The notes under the pieces: model-generated
Database searches by the model: none
Told to the model about the DNA's origin: nothing
Seen by the model: only the letters and a program-made list of their open reading frames with translations
Translations under genes and position numbers: made by a program
DNA from: an uncultured Niabella sp.
GTDB lineage: Bacteria; Bacteroidota; Bacteroidia; Chitinophagales; Chitinophagaceae
Assembly (NCBI GenBank): GCA_934486785.1
Contig: CAKSQK010000008.1
Span: 1-64,000 of the forward strand
Reading direction: 5' to 3'
Length of the DNA stretch: 64,000 nt
Part shown: positions 36,160 to 45,241 of the stretch, one piece after another
Layout of the letters: every line of letters begins with the position of its first letter
How positions within the stretch are numbered: the first letter of the stretch is position 1

Positions 36160-37881
36160 ATGAAAAGAATAGTTTACGTTTTTATTATATTAATACTTGG
36201 TTACGGATGTTCCAAAGATAGCGGGCTGAATACAACTGATCTGGATGAGCTGACTGAAGATGTAGTGTTTTCGGATGTTGCTTATACCCGTAGGGCCTTG
36301 TATCATCTTTATGCCAATATGCGTGAAGAAACTGCGAACAACAGCGGTAGTTTTTCCAGGCTGTTTAATATGAATGTAACTGTTGCCATGCTGGATAATG
36401 CAACTGATGATGGTGCGGGCAATACCACCCGCAATGCAGGGGTATCTCCAAACATTCAAAAATATATTACAGGCAGCATCAACGCTACATCAAACCCTGT
36501 GGAAAATGCAAATACGCATCCCTGGAGATATTTCTATAACGCCATTAGGGCAGCCAATATTTTTCTTGCTAATATTGACCGCTCTCCGCTGCAGGCAGAA
36601 GAAAGAGAAAGCAGTAAATACCAGGCCAGGTTTTTAAGGGCTTATTTTTATCATGAATTATTTCGCTGGTTCGGGCCTTTGGTAATTACTACAGAGCCAT
36701 TGGATCCTTTTAGCTTTAGCACTACTAAAAGAGAAGACCTGAAAACCACCGTAGATTTTATTGTAAAGGAATTTGATACACTGTCAACACCGGGGCTGCT
36801 TCCTGATACATGGACGGGCTCGGACTATGGCAGGATCACCAGGTCGGCGGCAATGGCATACAAAGCCCGAACCCTGTTGTATGCAGCCAGCCCGCTTTTT
36901 GAAGCATCCGGAGTTACCTGGGCGCAGGCAGCAGAGGCTGCGCAAGAAACAATCGATTATTGCGAAGGAGATGGATTTCATTCGCTTTATTATGATCCTT
37001 TGGAACCTGAAAAAAGCTATTCCAGGTTATTTAATGAGCGTGTCAATCGGGAAAATATATTGGTTTACTTAAGAGCCCCAACCAATGATTTATATAATTT
37101 ATTTCCTGCGTTCAATCCCTGGAATGTAAATAAGGAACTGACAACAGTACCCACTCAATGGCTGGTTGATAGTTATGATATGATTAATGGCGAAGAGCCA
37201 ATTACGGGGTATAATAGTGATTATAGCCCTATCATTAATACCGCGTCAGGGTATAACGAACAAAGCCCTTATGCAAACCGTGATCCACGTCTTAAACAAT
37301 CTATTTTACATCATGGGTCAGTATGGCCACAGGTAAATTCCCTTCCTGCAACTGTAGACATCAGAACTGCGAACAACTGGGGTAGCGGGTATTTTCTTGT
37401 AAAATATTTGGATGATCGTATCGATCACAGAAAGGGAGGCACTACATCAATGAATTTTATAATGATGCGTTACGCAGAAGTTTTATTGAATTTTGCGGAA
37501 GCAATTAATGAATCTGCCGATAATGCCTCAGCTCGCTCTAAAGCTGTTGAACAGCTAAATAAAATAAGAAAACGTGCCGGCTTTGCTGACGAACACCTTT
37601 TGGATGCATCGAAGTTTACTCAAAGTACACTTCGCGAAAGAATTCGGAAAGAAAGAAGGGTGGAAATGGCATTTGAAGAACATCGTTTTTTTGATATACG
37701 CAGGTGGAAAATTGCAACCACCGTAATGAACAGGCCTGCAATTGGAATTATGATGGTTAACAATCAGTACGTTCGCAGGGTATTAGACCAACGCAGCTAT
37801 GCTGAGCGTATGAACCTGTCTCCATTACCAGTGGCTGAAGTAAACAACAGCCCTTATATTTATCAAAATCCCGGGTATTAA
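36160..37881 (+). CDS. SusD-like glycan-binding lipoprotein 2
   Basis: The 573-residue protein has lipobox GYGC, giving an acylated Cys at about residue 17. SusD-family landmarks follow: ARFLRAYFYHELFRWFGPLVI (about 148-168), MRYAEVLLNFAEAINESADN (about 430) and RKERRVEMAFEEHRFFDIRRW (about 492-512). It ends in LSPLPVAEVNNSP and a YQNPGY tail. It is the surface partner of SusC 2. Its sequence differs clearly from SusD 1, so the two pairs probably bind different parts or lengths of the glycan and not duplicated targets. Confidence 0.95.
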   Translation: MKRIVYVFIILILGYGCSKDSGLNTTDLDELTEDVVFSDVAYTRRALYHLYANMREETANNSGSFSRLFNMNVTVAMLDNATDDGAGNTTRNAGVSPNIQKYITGSINATSNPVENANTHPWRYFYNAIRAANIFLANIDRSPLQAEERESSKYQARFLRAYFYHELFRWFGPLVITTEPLDPFSFSTTKREDLKTTVDFIVKEFDTLSTPGLLPDTWTGSDYGRITRSAAMAYKARTLLYAASPLFEASGVTWAQAAEAAQETIDYCEGDGFHSLYYDPLEPEKSYSRLFNERVNRENILVYLRAPTNDLYNLFPAFNPWNVNKELTTVPTQWLVDSYDMINGEEPITGYNSDYSPIINTASGYNEQSPYANRDPRLKQSILHHGSVWPQVNSLPATVDIRTANNWGSGYFLVKYLDDRIDHRKGGTTSMNFIMMRYAEVLLNFAEAINESADNASARSKAVEQLNKIRKRAGFADEHLLDASKFTQSTLRERIRKERRVEMAFEEHRFFDIRRWKIATTVMNRPAIGIMMVNNQYVRRVLDQRSYAERMNLSPLPVAEVNNSPYIYQNPGY

Positions 37882-37899
37882 AAATTTAAAATTAGTAAT

Positions 37900-38820
37900 A
37901 TGAAAAAAAGTGTGTATCTGACATTTTTTCTTACAGTAATTATTTTAGCATCTTGCAGTAAAAGCAAAAATGAAGTGGCTTATACGCCAACAGTTATCAT
38001 AAGTTTTTTAAATGTGGGTGATAGTGGTATTGTAAATATGCCAAAAGGAGCCGTAGATTATACGGCTAAAATTAATGTACGATCAAATGGAACAGCTTTA
38101 AGATTGTTTGAAATTTACGAAGCCGACGCAAGAACAGGCGCAAGAGGTGCATTGATTGAAAACTCTGCCATTTCTTTTACCAACGTTCAGACAAGTGTTG
38201 AGCAGGACCATACCATTACCGGCCTTACAGAAAACAGGGCCATTAAAGTTGTGGTGACGGATACAACAGGAAATGTGTTTGAAAAAAACCTTGTGGTTAA
38301 AATCACGCCATCAGTTATTTTTTCAGATGCAGTGAAGATTGAAACAGTGGAAAATTACTATGGGCCATATTTTGCCACCTGGCTTTCGGGCCGCGTTTAC
38401 ATGCGCAGCCACGAGCAATATAAAGATCAGATCGATCTATCTCTCGGAGGCATTCAGATAGGGCAGGATACGCTTCCACATTTAGTAAACCCTGCTGTAA
38501 GAGGAACTTATAATTTATTAACTATTGCGGGGTTGCAGCATACAAAATTTGAAGCTACCGCTTATACAAAGGCTCAATTTGATGGTATTAGCCGTGTGAA
38601 TGAATCGCTGATAACAGCGCTTGCAGATCCGCAAAAGGATACCGTTAGGATAGAAAATAATAAAATCTATTTGTTTAAAACCGCGAATGGTAAAAAAGGA
38701 TTGATCAGTATCAGTTCATTAACTAAAAAAACAGCTACTATAGAGATTAGCAATGGAAACTGGGTGCCCAGCTCATCCTATTATGAAGCGGCAATCGCAA
38801 CAAAAACAGTATCTCAATAA
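37900..38820 (+). CDS. Putative surface glycan-binding lipoprotein (SusE/SGBP position)
   Basis: This 306-residue lipoprotein (lipobox LASC) is of a family I do not recognise. The N-terminal third looks like a beta-sandwich (about 30-140) with threonine- and valine-rich strands, and the rest lacks a familiar motif. Its place right behind susD2, with 18 bases between them, and its lipoprotein signal match the position of SusE/SusF-type surface glycan-binding proteins, so that role is inferred from context alone. It has no catalytic signature. Confidence 0.7.
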   Translation: MKKSVYLTFFLTVIILASCSKSKNEVAYTPTVIISFLNVGDSGIVNMPKGAVDYTAKINVRSNGTALRLFEIYEADARTGARGALIENSAISFTNVQTSVEQDHTITGLTENRAIKVVVTDTTGNVFEKNLVVKITPSVIFSDAVKIETVENYYGPYFATWLSGRVYMRSHEQYKDQIDLSLGGIQIGQDTLPHLVNPAVRGTYNLLTIAGLQHTKFEATAYTKAQFDGISRVNESLITALADPQKDTVRIENNKIYLFKTANGKKGLISISSLTKKTATIEISNGNWVPSSSYYEAAIATKTVSQ

Positions 38821-38868
38821 AGTGAATTCTGAATATCTATATAAGACTTTATCATAATCCGCATTAGT

Positions 38869-40944
38869 GTGTTAAAAGATCAACAAGTGAGCAGATATTT
38901 TTTATTCATATTACTTTTTATAACCGTGGTATTCAAAGCCAATGCCCAAAAAAAGCCCAACATCCTAATTATTCTTGCTGATGATATGGGCTACTCTGAT
39001 ATTGGTTCCTACGGCGGCGAAGTGCAAACGCCTAACCTGGATAAACTCTCCAAGGAAGGCATTCGCTATCGCCAGTTTTACAATGCGGCTCGCTGTTGCC
39101 CCACGCGCGCTTCTTTAATGACCGGGCTTTACCCCCACCAGGCGGGTATGGGTTGGATGGCTGCTGCCGATTTGGGTACACCTGCGTATCAGGGCAATTT
39201 AAACAGGCAATCGGTAACTATTGCCGAAGTGTTAAAAACGGCAGGTTATCATACATACATGACCGGCAAATGGCACCTGACCAACGAAAGGAAAATAGCC
39301 GGCGAAGTAATAGATAACTGGCCCAGGCAAAGAGGGTTTGACAGATTTTTTGGAATCATTCCCGGTGCGGCAAATTACTTCACGCCTTTTGTATATAGCG
39401 ATAACAAAAAATACAAGGCTTCAACTGATGATAATTATTACTTAACTGATGCCATCAGTGATACAAGTGCGAAATTCATTAATGAGCATTTTGCTGATAA
39501 GAATGATAAGCCCTTGTTTATGTATGTGGCTTATAATGCTCCACACTGGCCGCTGCATGCGCCTGAAAAAGATATTGAAAAATACAGGCAACTATATTTA
39601 CAGGGATGGGACGTATTAAGAGCTGAGAGATTTGCCAGACAAAAGCAAATCGCTTTACTTCCACAAAATAGTGTCCTTTCTCCCCGGGATAAAGAAGTAG
39701 AAGCATGGAACAGTTTGAGTGATGACCAAAAAAATGAAATGGCTTCGCGCATGGCCATTTATGCAGCACAGATAGATATCATGGATGCAGGTATTGGCAG
39801 GATAGTGGAAGCATTGAAAAAAAATGGTGAGTTAGAAAATACCCTCATCTTTTTTCTGAGTGATAATGGTGCGTGTGCAGAGTTTATCAGCAGCGGCAAC
39901 AGCAAAGCTGTGGATGGAACTGCGGATACCTATGAAAGTTACCGCATACAATGGGCCAACTTAAGCAGCACACCTTTCAGGGAGTACAAACATTTTACAC
40001 ACGAGGGCGGCATTGCTACCCCGCTTATCGTACACTGGCCAAACGGCATCAATAAAAATCTTTATAACTCTTTTGCAAAAGGGTATGGGCAATTAACTGA
40101 TATTATGGCAACCTGCGCAGATGTAGCGGGAGCAAAGTATCCGGCGGTTTTTTCAGGCCATAAAATTCATCCGCTGGAAGGAAAAAGCCTCGTTCCGCAT
40201 TTTTCAGGTAAAGACAATCAGAAAGAAAAAATGTACTGGGAGCACGAAGCCAATATTGCAATGAGAGACGGTAAGTGGAAACTTGTGGCCAAAACTCCCG
40301 AAGGTGAAAAGTTTGATGAAAGAGCATTACAACTTTTTGATATGGATGCCGACCCCTCAGAAATGAATGACCTTGCTGCAAAATATCCGCAAATTGTTCA
40401 ATCAATGTACCGGGACTGGCTGCAATGGGCAAAACGTGTAGAAGTATTTCCGATGGATACCAGGGAATACAACGTGCGCATGCAGGCTTACCGTCGTAAT
40501 GTAAATGGAAAATTTGACGACAATCTGGGCGGGTGGAACATCAGGATTGCAGAAGATGTGGAAGCCGCAATCACAACAGATCAACGAGGTATGATAACAG
40601 GTGGAAAATCCGCATCCATTAAAATAAACAAACCAGGGGCTCGGCCCAATGGGGCAGCAATGTTCTGGCCCTTGCATTTGAATGTAAATGAACGCTTCAA
40701 CCTGCGGCTGAAATTAAGATCAGCCGGGCAGGCCAATTTCATCATCAGGTTAGAAAAAACAGATGATCCTTCACAAAAAATTATTGACACGCAAATATCC
40801 GTTGGTAAAAGAATACAAGCGCATCAGCTATTATCTAAACCCGTACCTTCTGATGGCACCTACCGAATTGCACTTTACTTTGGAAATATGAAAGCCGGCG
40901 ATCAATTATGGATTGACGACGTAGAACTGATTCCTGTAAAATAA
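38869..40944 (+). CDS. S1-family sulfatase 3 (arylsulfatase A-like) with C-terminal carbohydrate-binding-like domain
   Basis: The 691-residue protein has a signal peptide, the sulfatase core and an added C-terminal domain. Core motifs are LADDMGYSD (about 36-44), active site CCPTR with Cys76, TGKWHLTNE and LSDNGAC. Residues about 540-691 form a beta-sandwich that ends in AGDQLWIDDVELIPVK, the closing pattern of CBM4/9/16-like carbohydrate-binding modules. The start is GTG at 38869, with a second GTG at 38887 as alternative; no ATG precedes the signal peptide. The length over 650 is typical of arylsulfatases with an accessory domain. Confidence 0.9.
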   Translation: MLKDQQVSRYFLFILLFITVVFKANAQKKPNILIILADDMGYSDIGSYGGEVQTPNLDKLSKEGIRYRQFYNAARCCPTRASLMTGLYPHQAGMGWMAAADLGTPAYQGNLNRQSVTIAEVLKTAGYHTYMTGKWHLTNERKIAGEVIDNWPRQRGFDRFFGIIPGAANYFTPFVYSDNKKYKASTDDNYYLTDAISDTSAKFINEHFADKNDKPLFMYVAYNAPHWPLHAPEKDIEKYRQLYLQGWDVLRAERFARQKQIALLPQNSVLSPRDKEVEAWNSLSDDQKNEMASRMAIYAAQIDIMDAGIGRIVEALKKNGELENTLIFFLSDNGACAEFISSGNSKAVDGTADTYESYRIQWANLSSTPFREYKHFTHEGGIATPLIVHWPNGINKNLYNSFAKGYGQLTDIMATCADVAGAKYPAVFSGHKIHPLEGKSLVPHFSGKDNQKEKMYWEHEANIAMRDGKWKLVAKTPEGEKFDERALQLFDMDADPSEMNDLAAKYPQIVQSMYRDWLQWAKRVEVFPMDTREYNVRMQAYRRNVNGKFDDNLGGWNIRIAEDVEAAITTDQRGMITGGKSASIKINKPGARPNGAAMFWPLHLNVNERFNLRLKLRSAGQANFIIRLEKTDDPSQKIIDTQISVGKRIQAHQLLSKPVPSDGTYRIALYFGNMKAGDQLWIDDVELIPVK

Positions 40945-40990
40945 TTAGCGAGTTTTTCACAAAGTTTTACCTGCAGAATAATTTTTTAAT

Positions 40991-42307
40991 ATGAACCGAT
41001 TTATAATATTAGTATTTCTCTCTATTTTAGCTCTAAACGCCTTTTCGCAAAATTCAAAACACGTCTTGCTAGTAAGCATTGATGGGCTGCGCCCGGACTT
41101 TTATAACAATGATCAGTGGATAGCACCCACTTTAAAACAATTAAAAAAAGAGGGCGTTTATGCTAATAAAAATTACGGCATATTTCCATCTGTAACCTAT
41201 CCCTCACACACCACCATTATTACAGGCACACTACCAGCCAGGCATGGCATTTACTATAACGCACCATTTGAAGCGCCGCCCAGCCGCTGGTATTGGGAAG
41301 AAAATTTTATTAAAGTACCCACCCTGTGGGACGCTGTAAAATCGAAAGGAATGACATCGGGCTCTGTAATGTGGCCGGTAACAGTTGGTGCGCCTATTGA
41401 TTATAATATTCCTGTGAAACGTCCTGACGGTGATGAAACCACTGACCAGCTAACTGTTACAAAACCGCATATTACACCACAGAAAATGGTTCCGGAAATG
41501 ATAACAGCACTCGGCGGATTATCTCAAGAAGATTTCAGGTATGACCGGGTGGATATCACTATCGGGCGTACGGCTGCACATATCATTAAAAAATACAAGC
41601 CCAATTTGATGGCTGTGCATTTCATCAATTTGGATCATATTCAGCATGACGGTGGAAAAAATGGCCCTGAAGTACAGCGGGCACTTACAGTTATTGACAG
41701 CATGTTAAACGTTTTGATAACCACTTTAAAAGAAGCTGGTATTTATCATTCAACCAATATCATTATAACAGGTGACCATGGTTTTGTAGATGTTTCAAAA
41801 ACCTTTTCACCAAACGTTATTCTGGCAAGGGAAGGACTTATTTCAAAGGATAACTGGACTGCTAAATTCCTGGCGTCAGGCGGTTCAGCATTTTTATACA
41901 TGAAAAATAAAAATGATAAAGCAACGCTTGACAAAATAGGCAACCTGCTAAATGCGGTACCTGCCGAACAAAGAAAAACGTTTCGTATTATCGAAAGAGA
42001 TGAACTGGATCAACTTGGCGCCAACCCGGAAGTAGTGATGGCATTGGCTTTGGAAGATGGTACTGCGGGCGCCAACAACATGCAGGGTCAGCAATTTGTA
42101 GTAAAGAAAAAAACAACAGGATCCCACGGCCAGCACCCACGCCTGCCTGGAATGGAAACGGGCTTCATCGCTTTCGGCCCTGATATAATATCTAACAGCT
42201 ATATAAAGGAAATATCATTACCCGACATCTCTCCGCTGGTGAGCCGCTTGTTAAATCTGAATTTTACTGCACCAGATGGCAAGCTCGTTCCGGGAATTTT
42301 AAAATAA
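40991..42307 (+). CDS. Exported nucleotide pyrophosphatase/phosphodiesterase (alkaline-phosphatase superfamily)
   Basis: The 438-residue protein has a signal peptide ending at NAFSQ. Its superfamily metal residues lie in VSIDGLRPDF (Asp31). The nucleophile is Thr69 in IFPSVTYPSHTTIITG, with NLDHIQHDGG and ITGDHGFVD supplying further metal ligands. A Thr nucleophile marks the type I phosphodiesterase/NPP family and excludes a sulfatase, which would need Cys or Ser in CxPxR. It lies between sulfatase genes, so it may remove a phosphodiester decoration or release sulfate from a nucleotide. Its natural substrate here is open. Confidence 0.9.
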   Translation: MNRFIILVFLSILALNAFSQNSKHVLLVSIDGLRPDFYNNDQWIAPTLKQLKKEGVYANKNYGIFPSVTYPSHTTIITGTLPARHGIYYNAPFEAPPSRWYWEENFIKVPTLWDAVKSKGMTSGSVMWPVTVGAPIDYNIPVKRPDGDETTDQLTVTKPHITPQKMVPEMITALGGLSQEDFRYDRVDITIGRTAAHIIKKYKPNLMAVHFINLDHIQHDGGKNGPEVQRALTVIDSMLNVLITTLKEAGIYHSTNIIITGDHGFVDVSKTFSPNVILAREGLISKDNWTAKFLASGGSAFLYMKNKNDKATLDKIGNLLNAVPAEQRKTFRIIERDELDQLGANPEVVMALALEDGTAGANNMQGQQFVVKKKTTGSHGQHPRLPGMETGFIAFGPDIISNSYIKEISLPDISPLVSRLLNLNFTAPDGKLVPGILK

Positions 42308-43723
42308 ATGAACATGAACAGATCTCTACAATCATTTTTTGTTTTGCTTTTTGCTTTGGTACTGGCAGGATGTGTATCAAAGCACACACCTAATAACACT
42401 TCATCTGGCACGAAAGAGCGGCCCAACGTTGTGATCATTATGGCGGATGACCTCGATTCCAAACAACTAAGTGTTTACGGCGGGCGAAACTTAAAAACAG
42501 TTCATATAGACAGGCTTGCTGAGCAGGGATTAAAATTCAACAACATGGTTGCCTCAGAAGCCATGTGTGTGCCCCTGCGGACTTCACTTTTTACCGGCCT
42601 GTATCCCATGCGGCATGGTTCCTATCAAAATCATAAACCTGTATATAACGATAACATGAAAAGCATTGTGCACTACCTGGGCGATCTGGGTTATGAAGTA
42701 GCACTTACAGGCAAAGATCATGTAACAAAACCTGTTTCAGTATTTCCATTTATAAGGGTAGAGGGCTTTGAGCCAAATTGTGTTTCGCCCACAGATGTTT
42801 ACCAGTTAAACGATGTAAAGAAATTTATAACCAACCGAGACAAACCTTATTGCTTATTTATTATGAGCAACAACCCTCATGCACCATGGACGGTTGGTGA
42901 CCCTTCTGAGTTTGATGCGGATAAATTAATACTGCCTCCGCATTGGGTAGATACAAGGCAAACCCGTGAGCAGTTTACAAAATATCTGGCTGAAGTACGA
43001 AGGCTTGACAATCAGGTGGGCGAACTGATGCAACTAATTAAAGAAACAGGGCAGGAAGACAATACGATCTTTATTTTTTTGGGAGAACAGGGGGCACAGT
43101 TTCCCGGCGCCAAATGGACACTTTGGGATGAAGGCCAACACAGTTCTATGATCATCAGGTGGCCTGGCATGGTAAAGGCCAATACACAAACGGATGCAAT
43201 CGTTCAGTATGAAGATATTTTACCAACACTCGTTGAAATGGCCGGAGGCCGCGCCATTCAAGGACTTGAAGGAGTGAGCTTTCTGAACGTGGTAACCGGC
43301 CGCAGTCAAAATGCCCGCGACTTTGCTTATGGTATTCATAACAATATTCCCGAAGGGCCTGCTTATCCCATCAGAGCCATTAGAGGCGGGCAATATAAAC
43401 TATTACTGAACCTGTTGCCTGAAAACAAATATGCCATCCGCTATCTCACCAATCGGAAAAATGTAAAATATTGGGATTCATGGTTTGTAAAAGCACAGAA
43501 TTCTCCGCGTGATCAGTTCCTGCTGAACCGCATCACCACCCGCCCCGCCGTTGAATTTTACGATCTGAAAGCAGACCCGTATGAGTTGAACAATCTTGCT
43601 AATGATCCAAAGTATTCAAAGCTGATAGAAGAATACCAAACAAAATTATACGCCTGGATGAAGCAACAGGGCGACCCCGGGGCCGCCGCCGACGTGCCGT
43701 TGAAGAAGGATTCAAGAAAATAA
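42308..43723 (+). CDS. S1-family sulfatase 4, lipoprotein
   Basis: The 471-residue protein has a lipoprotein signal (LAGC, Cys22) and the sulfatase core. It has metal ligands in MADDLDSK (about 45-52), active site CVPLR with Cys87 and GKDHVTKP in place of the usual GKWH segment. The later metal motif FLGEQGAQF departs from the common DNG form: Glu-Gln replaces Asp-Asn, as in heparan N-sulfatase-like and related S1 subfamilies. The ATG follows the stop codon of the phosphodiesterase without a gap, so the two are translationally coupled. Confidence 0.88.
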   Translation: MNMNRSLQSFFVLLFALVLAGCVSKHTPNNTSSGTKERPNVVIIMADDLDSKQLSVYGGRNLKTVHIDRLAEQGLKFNNMVASEAMCVPLRTSLFTGLYPMRHGSYQNHKPVYNDNMKSIVHYLGDLGYEVALTGKDHVTKPVSVFPFIRVEGFEPNCVSPTDVYQLNDVKKFITNRDKPYCLFIMSNNPHAPWTVGDPSEFDADKLILPPHWVDTRQTREQFTKYLAEVRRLDNQVGELMQLIKETGQEDNTIFIFLGEQGAQFPGAKWTLWDEGQHSSMIIRWPGMVKANTQTDAIVQYEDILPTLVEMAGGRAIQGLEGVSFLNVVTGRSQNARDFAYGIHNNIPEGPAYPIRAIRGGQYKLLLNLLPENKYAIRYLTNRKNVKYWDSWFVKAQNSPRDQFLLNRITTRPAVEFYDLKADPYELNNLANDPKYSKLIEEYQTKLYAWMKQQGDPGAAADVPLKKDSRK

Positions 43724-43753
43724 TAGTAACTACTTTTTAATGTAATAAGCGAG

Positions 43754-45199
43754 ATGATTATGAAGAAAATTTTTATAGCTGCATTTTTTTTGTCTTTGTT
43801 TGGTTGCTCCAATACTTCTACCACGCGGCAAACGCCGGTATCTAAGCCTAATATTATTTTTATTATGGCTGATGACCTCGGCTCGGCAGAATTGGGCAGC
43901 TATGGCAACACATTTAATGAAACGCCCCACCTTGACAGGCTTGCAGGAGAAGGAGCCCGGTTTACACAGGCTTATACAGCAGCGCCCATTTGTTCGCCGT
44001 CACGCGCTGCATTTATGACGGGTCAGTACCCGGCACGCATACGCATCACTGATTTTTTGCCTGATAATGCCGAAAGGTATCTTGACCCCGCAAAATATGT
44101 AACGCTGAATGAGGCGTTGTCTGCCGCGGGCTACCATACAGGTTTGATTGGGAAATGGCACCTGGATACACGGTTTAATGATCCTAAAGGAAACCCACAA
44201 CAACACGGGTTTGATGAAGTGATCGGATCTGAAACAAAATATATTGCCGATGGCGATTACTTTTATCCTTACGATAAAACAGAAACCCTGAATGCTCAGG
44301 GTGTGGATGGTGAATATTTAACAGATCGCCAATGCCTGGAAGCTTCAAAATTTATTGAGCGCAATAAAGACAAGCCTTTCTTTTTGTACCTCTCGTTTTA
44401 CAGTGTTCACACGCGCCTTGATGCACCACAGGATGTTGTTAATAAGTATAAAGTCAAGTTCGACAAAAAATATGGTGCGGGTAAAGCAGATGAATTGTTT
44501 GAAAAGAATAATCGCCACGAAGGTGGGCATTTAGATAATCCGTATCTGGCAGCTATGATCGAACGGATTGATGCGGGCGTAGGTGCTGTAATGAAAACAT
44601 TGAAAGAGCAGGGCGTTGATCAAAATACAGTAGTGATGTTTTTTTCTGATAACGGTGGCGTGGGCAATCTGGGCAATAATGGTATTTTAAGAGCCGGTAA
44701 ATCATGGTTGTATGAAGGAGGGATACGCGAAAACCTTATTGCGCGCTGGCCGGCTGGGATTAAACCCAAAACCGTCATTCATACACCTGTTTATGGTACT
44801 GATTTTTACCCAACTTTTCTGGATATGGCGGGAGCCACAGCAAATGCTGGTAAAATTGTTGATGGAAAAAGTTTCCTTCCTTTGTTTAAGAACCAGGCCA
44901 TGCAGCCGAGGCCTTTCTACTGGCATTATATTTCTGAAACAGGCAAATGGGCAAACCGCATGTGCAGCGCTGTTCGCCAGGGGGATTACAAATTGCTTTA
45001 TTTTTATGCAGATCAAAGAATTGAATTGTACAACCTGAAAAATGATCCTTCTGAAAAAAACAACATAGCCGCTTCAGAACCTGGCAAAGTAAAAGAACTG
45101 AAGGCCATGCTTGATAGCTGGAAGAAAGAAGTGAATGCAGAAGAACCTGATGTAGTGGGCGCTTCAAAGCCGCGGCCTGCAAGGAAGCGGGCGAATTAA
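43754..45199 (+). CDS. S1-family sulfatase 5, lipoprotein
   Basis: The 481-residue protein has lipobox LFGC (Cys18) and metal ligands in MADDLGSAE. The active site CSPSR has Cys80, and GKWHLDTR and FFSDNGGVGN follow. It shares its layout (NETPHLDRLA, GQYPARI, long DAGVGAVMKTLKEQGVDQNTVV-type segment) with sulfatase 2 on the other strand, which suggests a duplication within the locus. Either ATG at 43754 or 43760 could be the start. It is the last gene before the regulator, which has its own promoter box. Confidence 0.92.
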   Translation: MIMKKIFIAAFFLSLFGCSNTSTTRQTPVSKPNIIFIMADDLGSAELGSYGNTFNETPHLDRLAGEGARFTQAYTAAPICSPSRAAFMTGQYPARIRITDFLPDNAERYLDPAKYVTLNEALSAAGYHTGLIGKWHLDTRFNDPKGNPQQHGFDEVIGSETKYIADGDYFYPYDKTETLNAQGVDGEYLTDRQCLEASKFIERNKDKPFFLYLSFYSVHTRLDAPQDVVNKYKVKFDKKYGAGKADELFEKNNRHEGGHLDNPYLAAMIERIDAGVGAVMKTLKEQGVDQNTVVMFFSDNGGVGNLGNNGILRAGKSWLYEGGIRENLIARWPAGIKPKTVIHTPVYGTDFYPTFLDMAGATANAGKIVDGKSFLPLFKNQAMQPRPFYWHYISETGKWANRMCSAVRQGDYKLLYFYADQRIELYNLKNDPSEKNNIAASEPGKVKELKAMLDSWKKEVNAEEPDVVGASKPRPARKRAN

Positions 45200-45201
45200 G
45201 T

Positions 45202-45209
45202 TACATTTG
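45202..45209 (+). promoter_or_regulatory. Candidate -7 box of the hybrid regulator gene
   Basis: TACATTTG matches TAnnTTTG and lies 32 bases before the TTG start of the regulator. A clear -33 element is missing. It would give the regulator transcription independent of the glycan-induced operon upstream. Confidence 0.45.
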
Positions 45210-45241
45210 CAGTATAGAATGTAAATAAAAGGGAATCGTAC

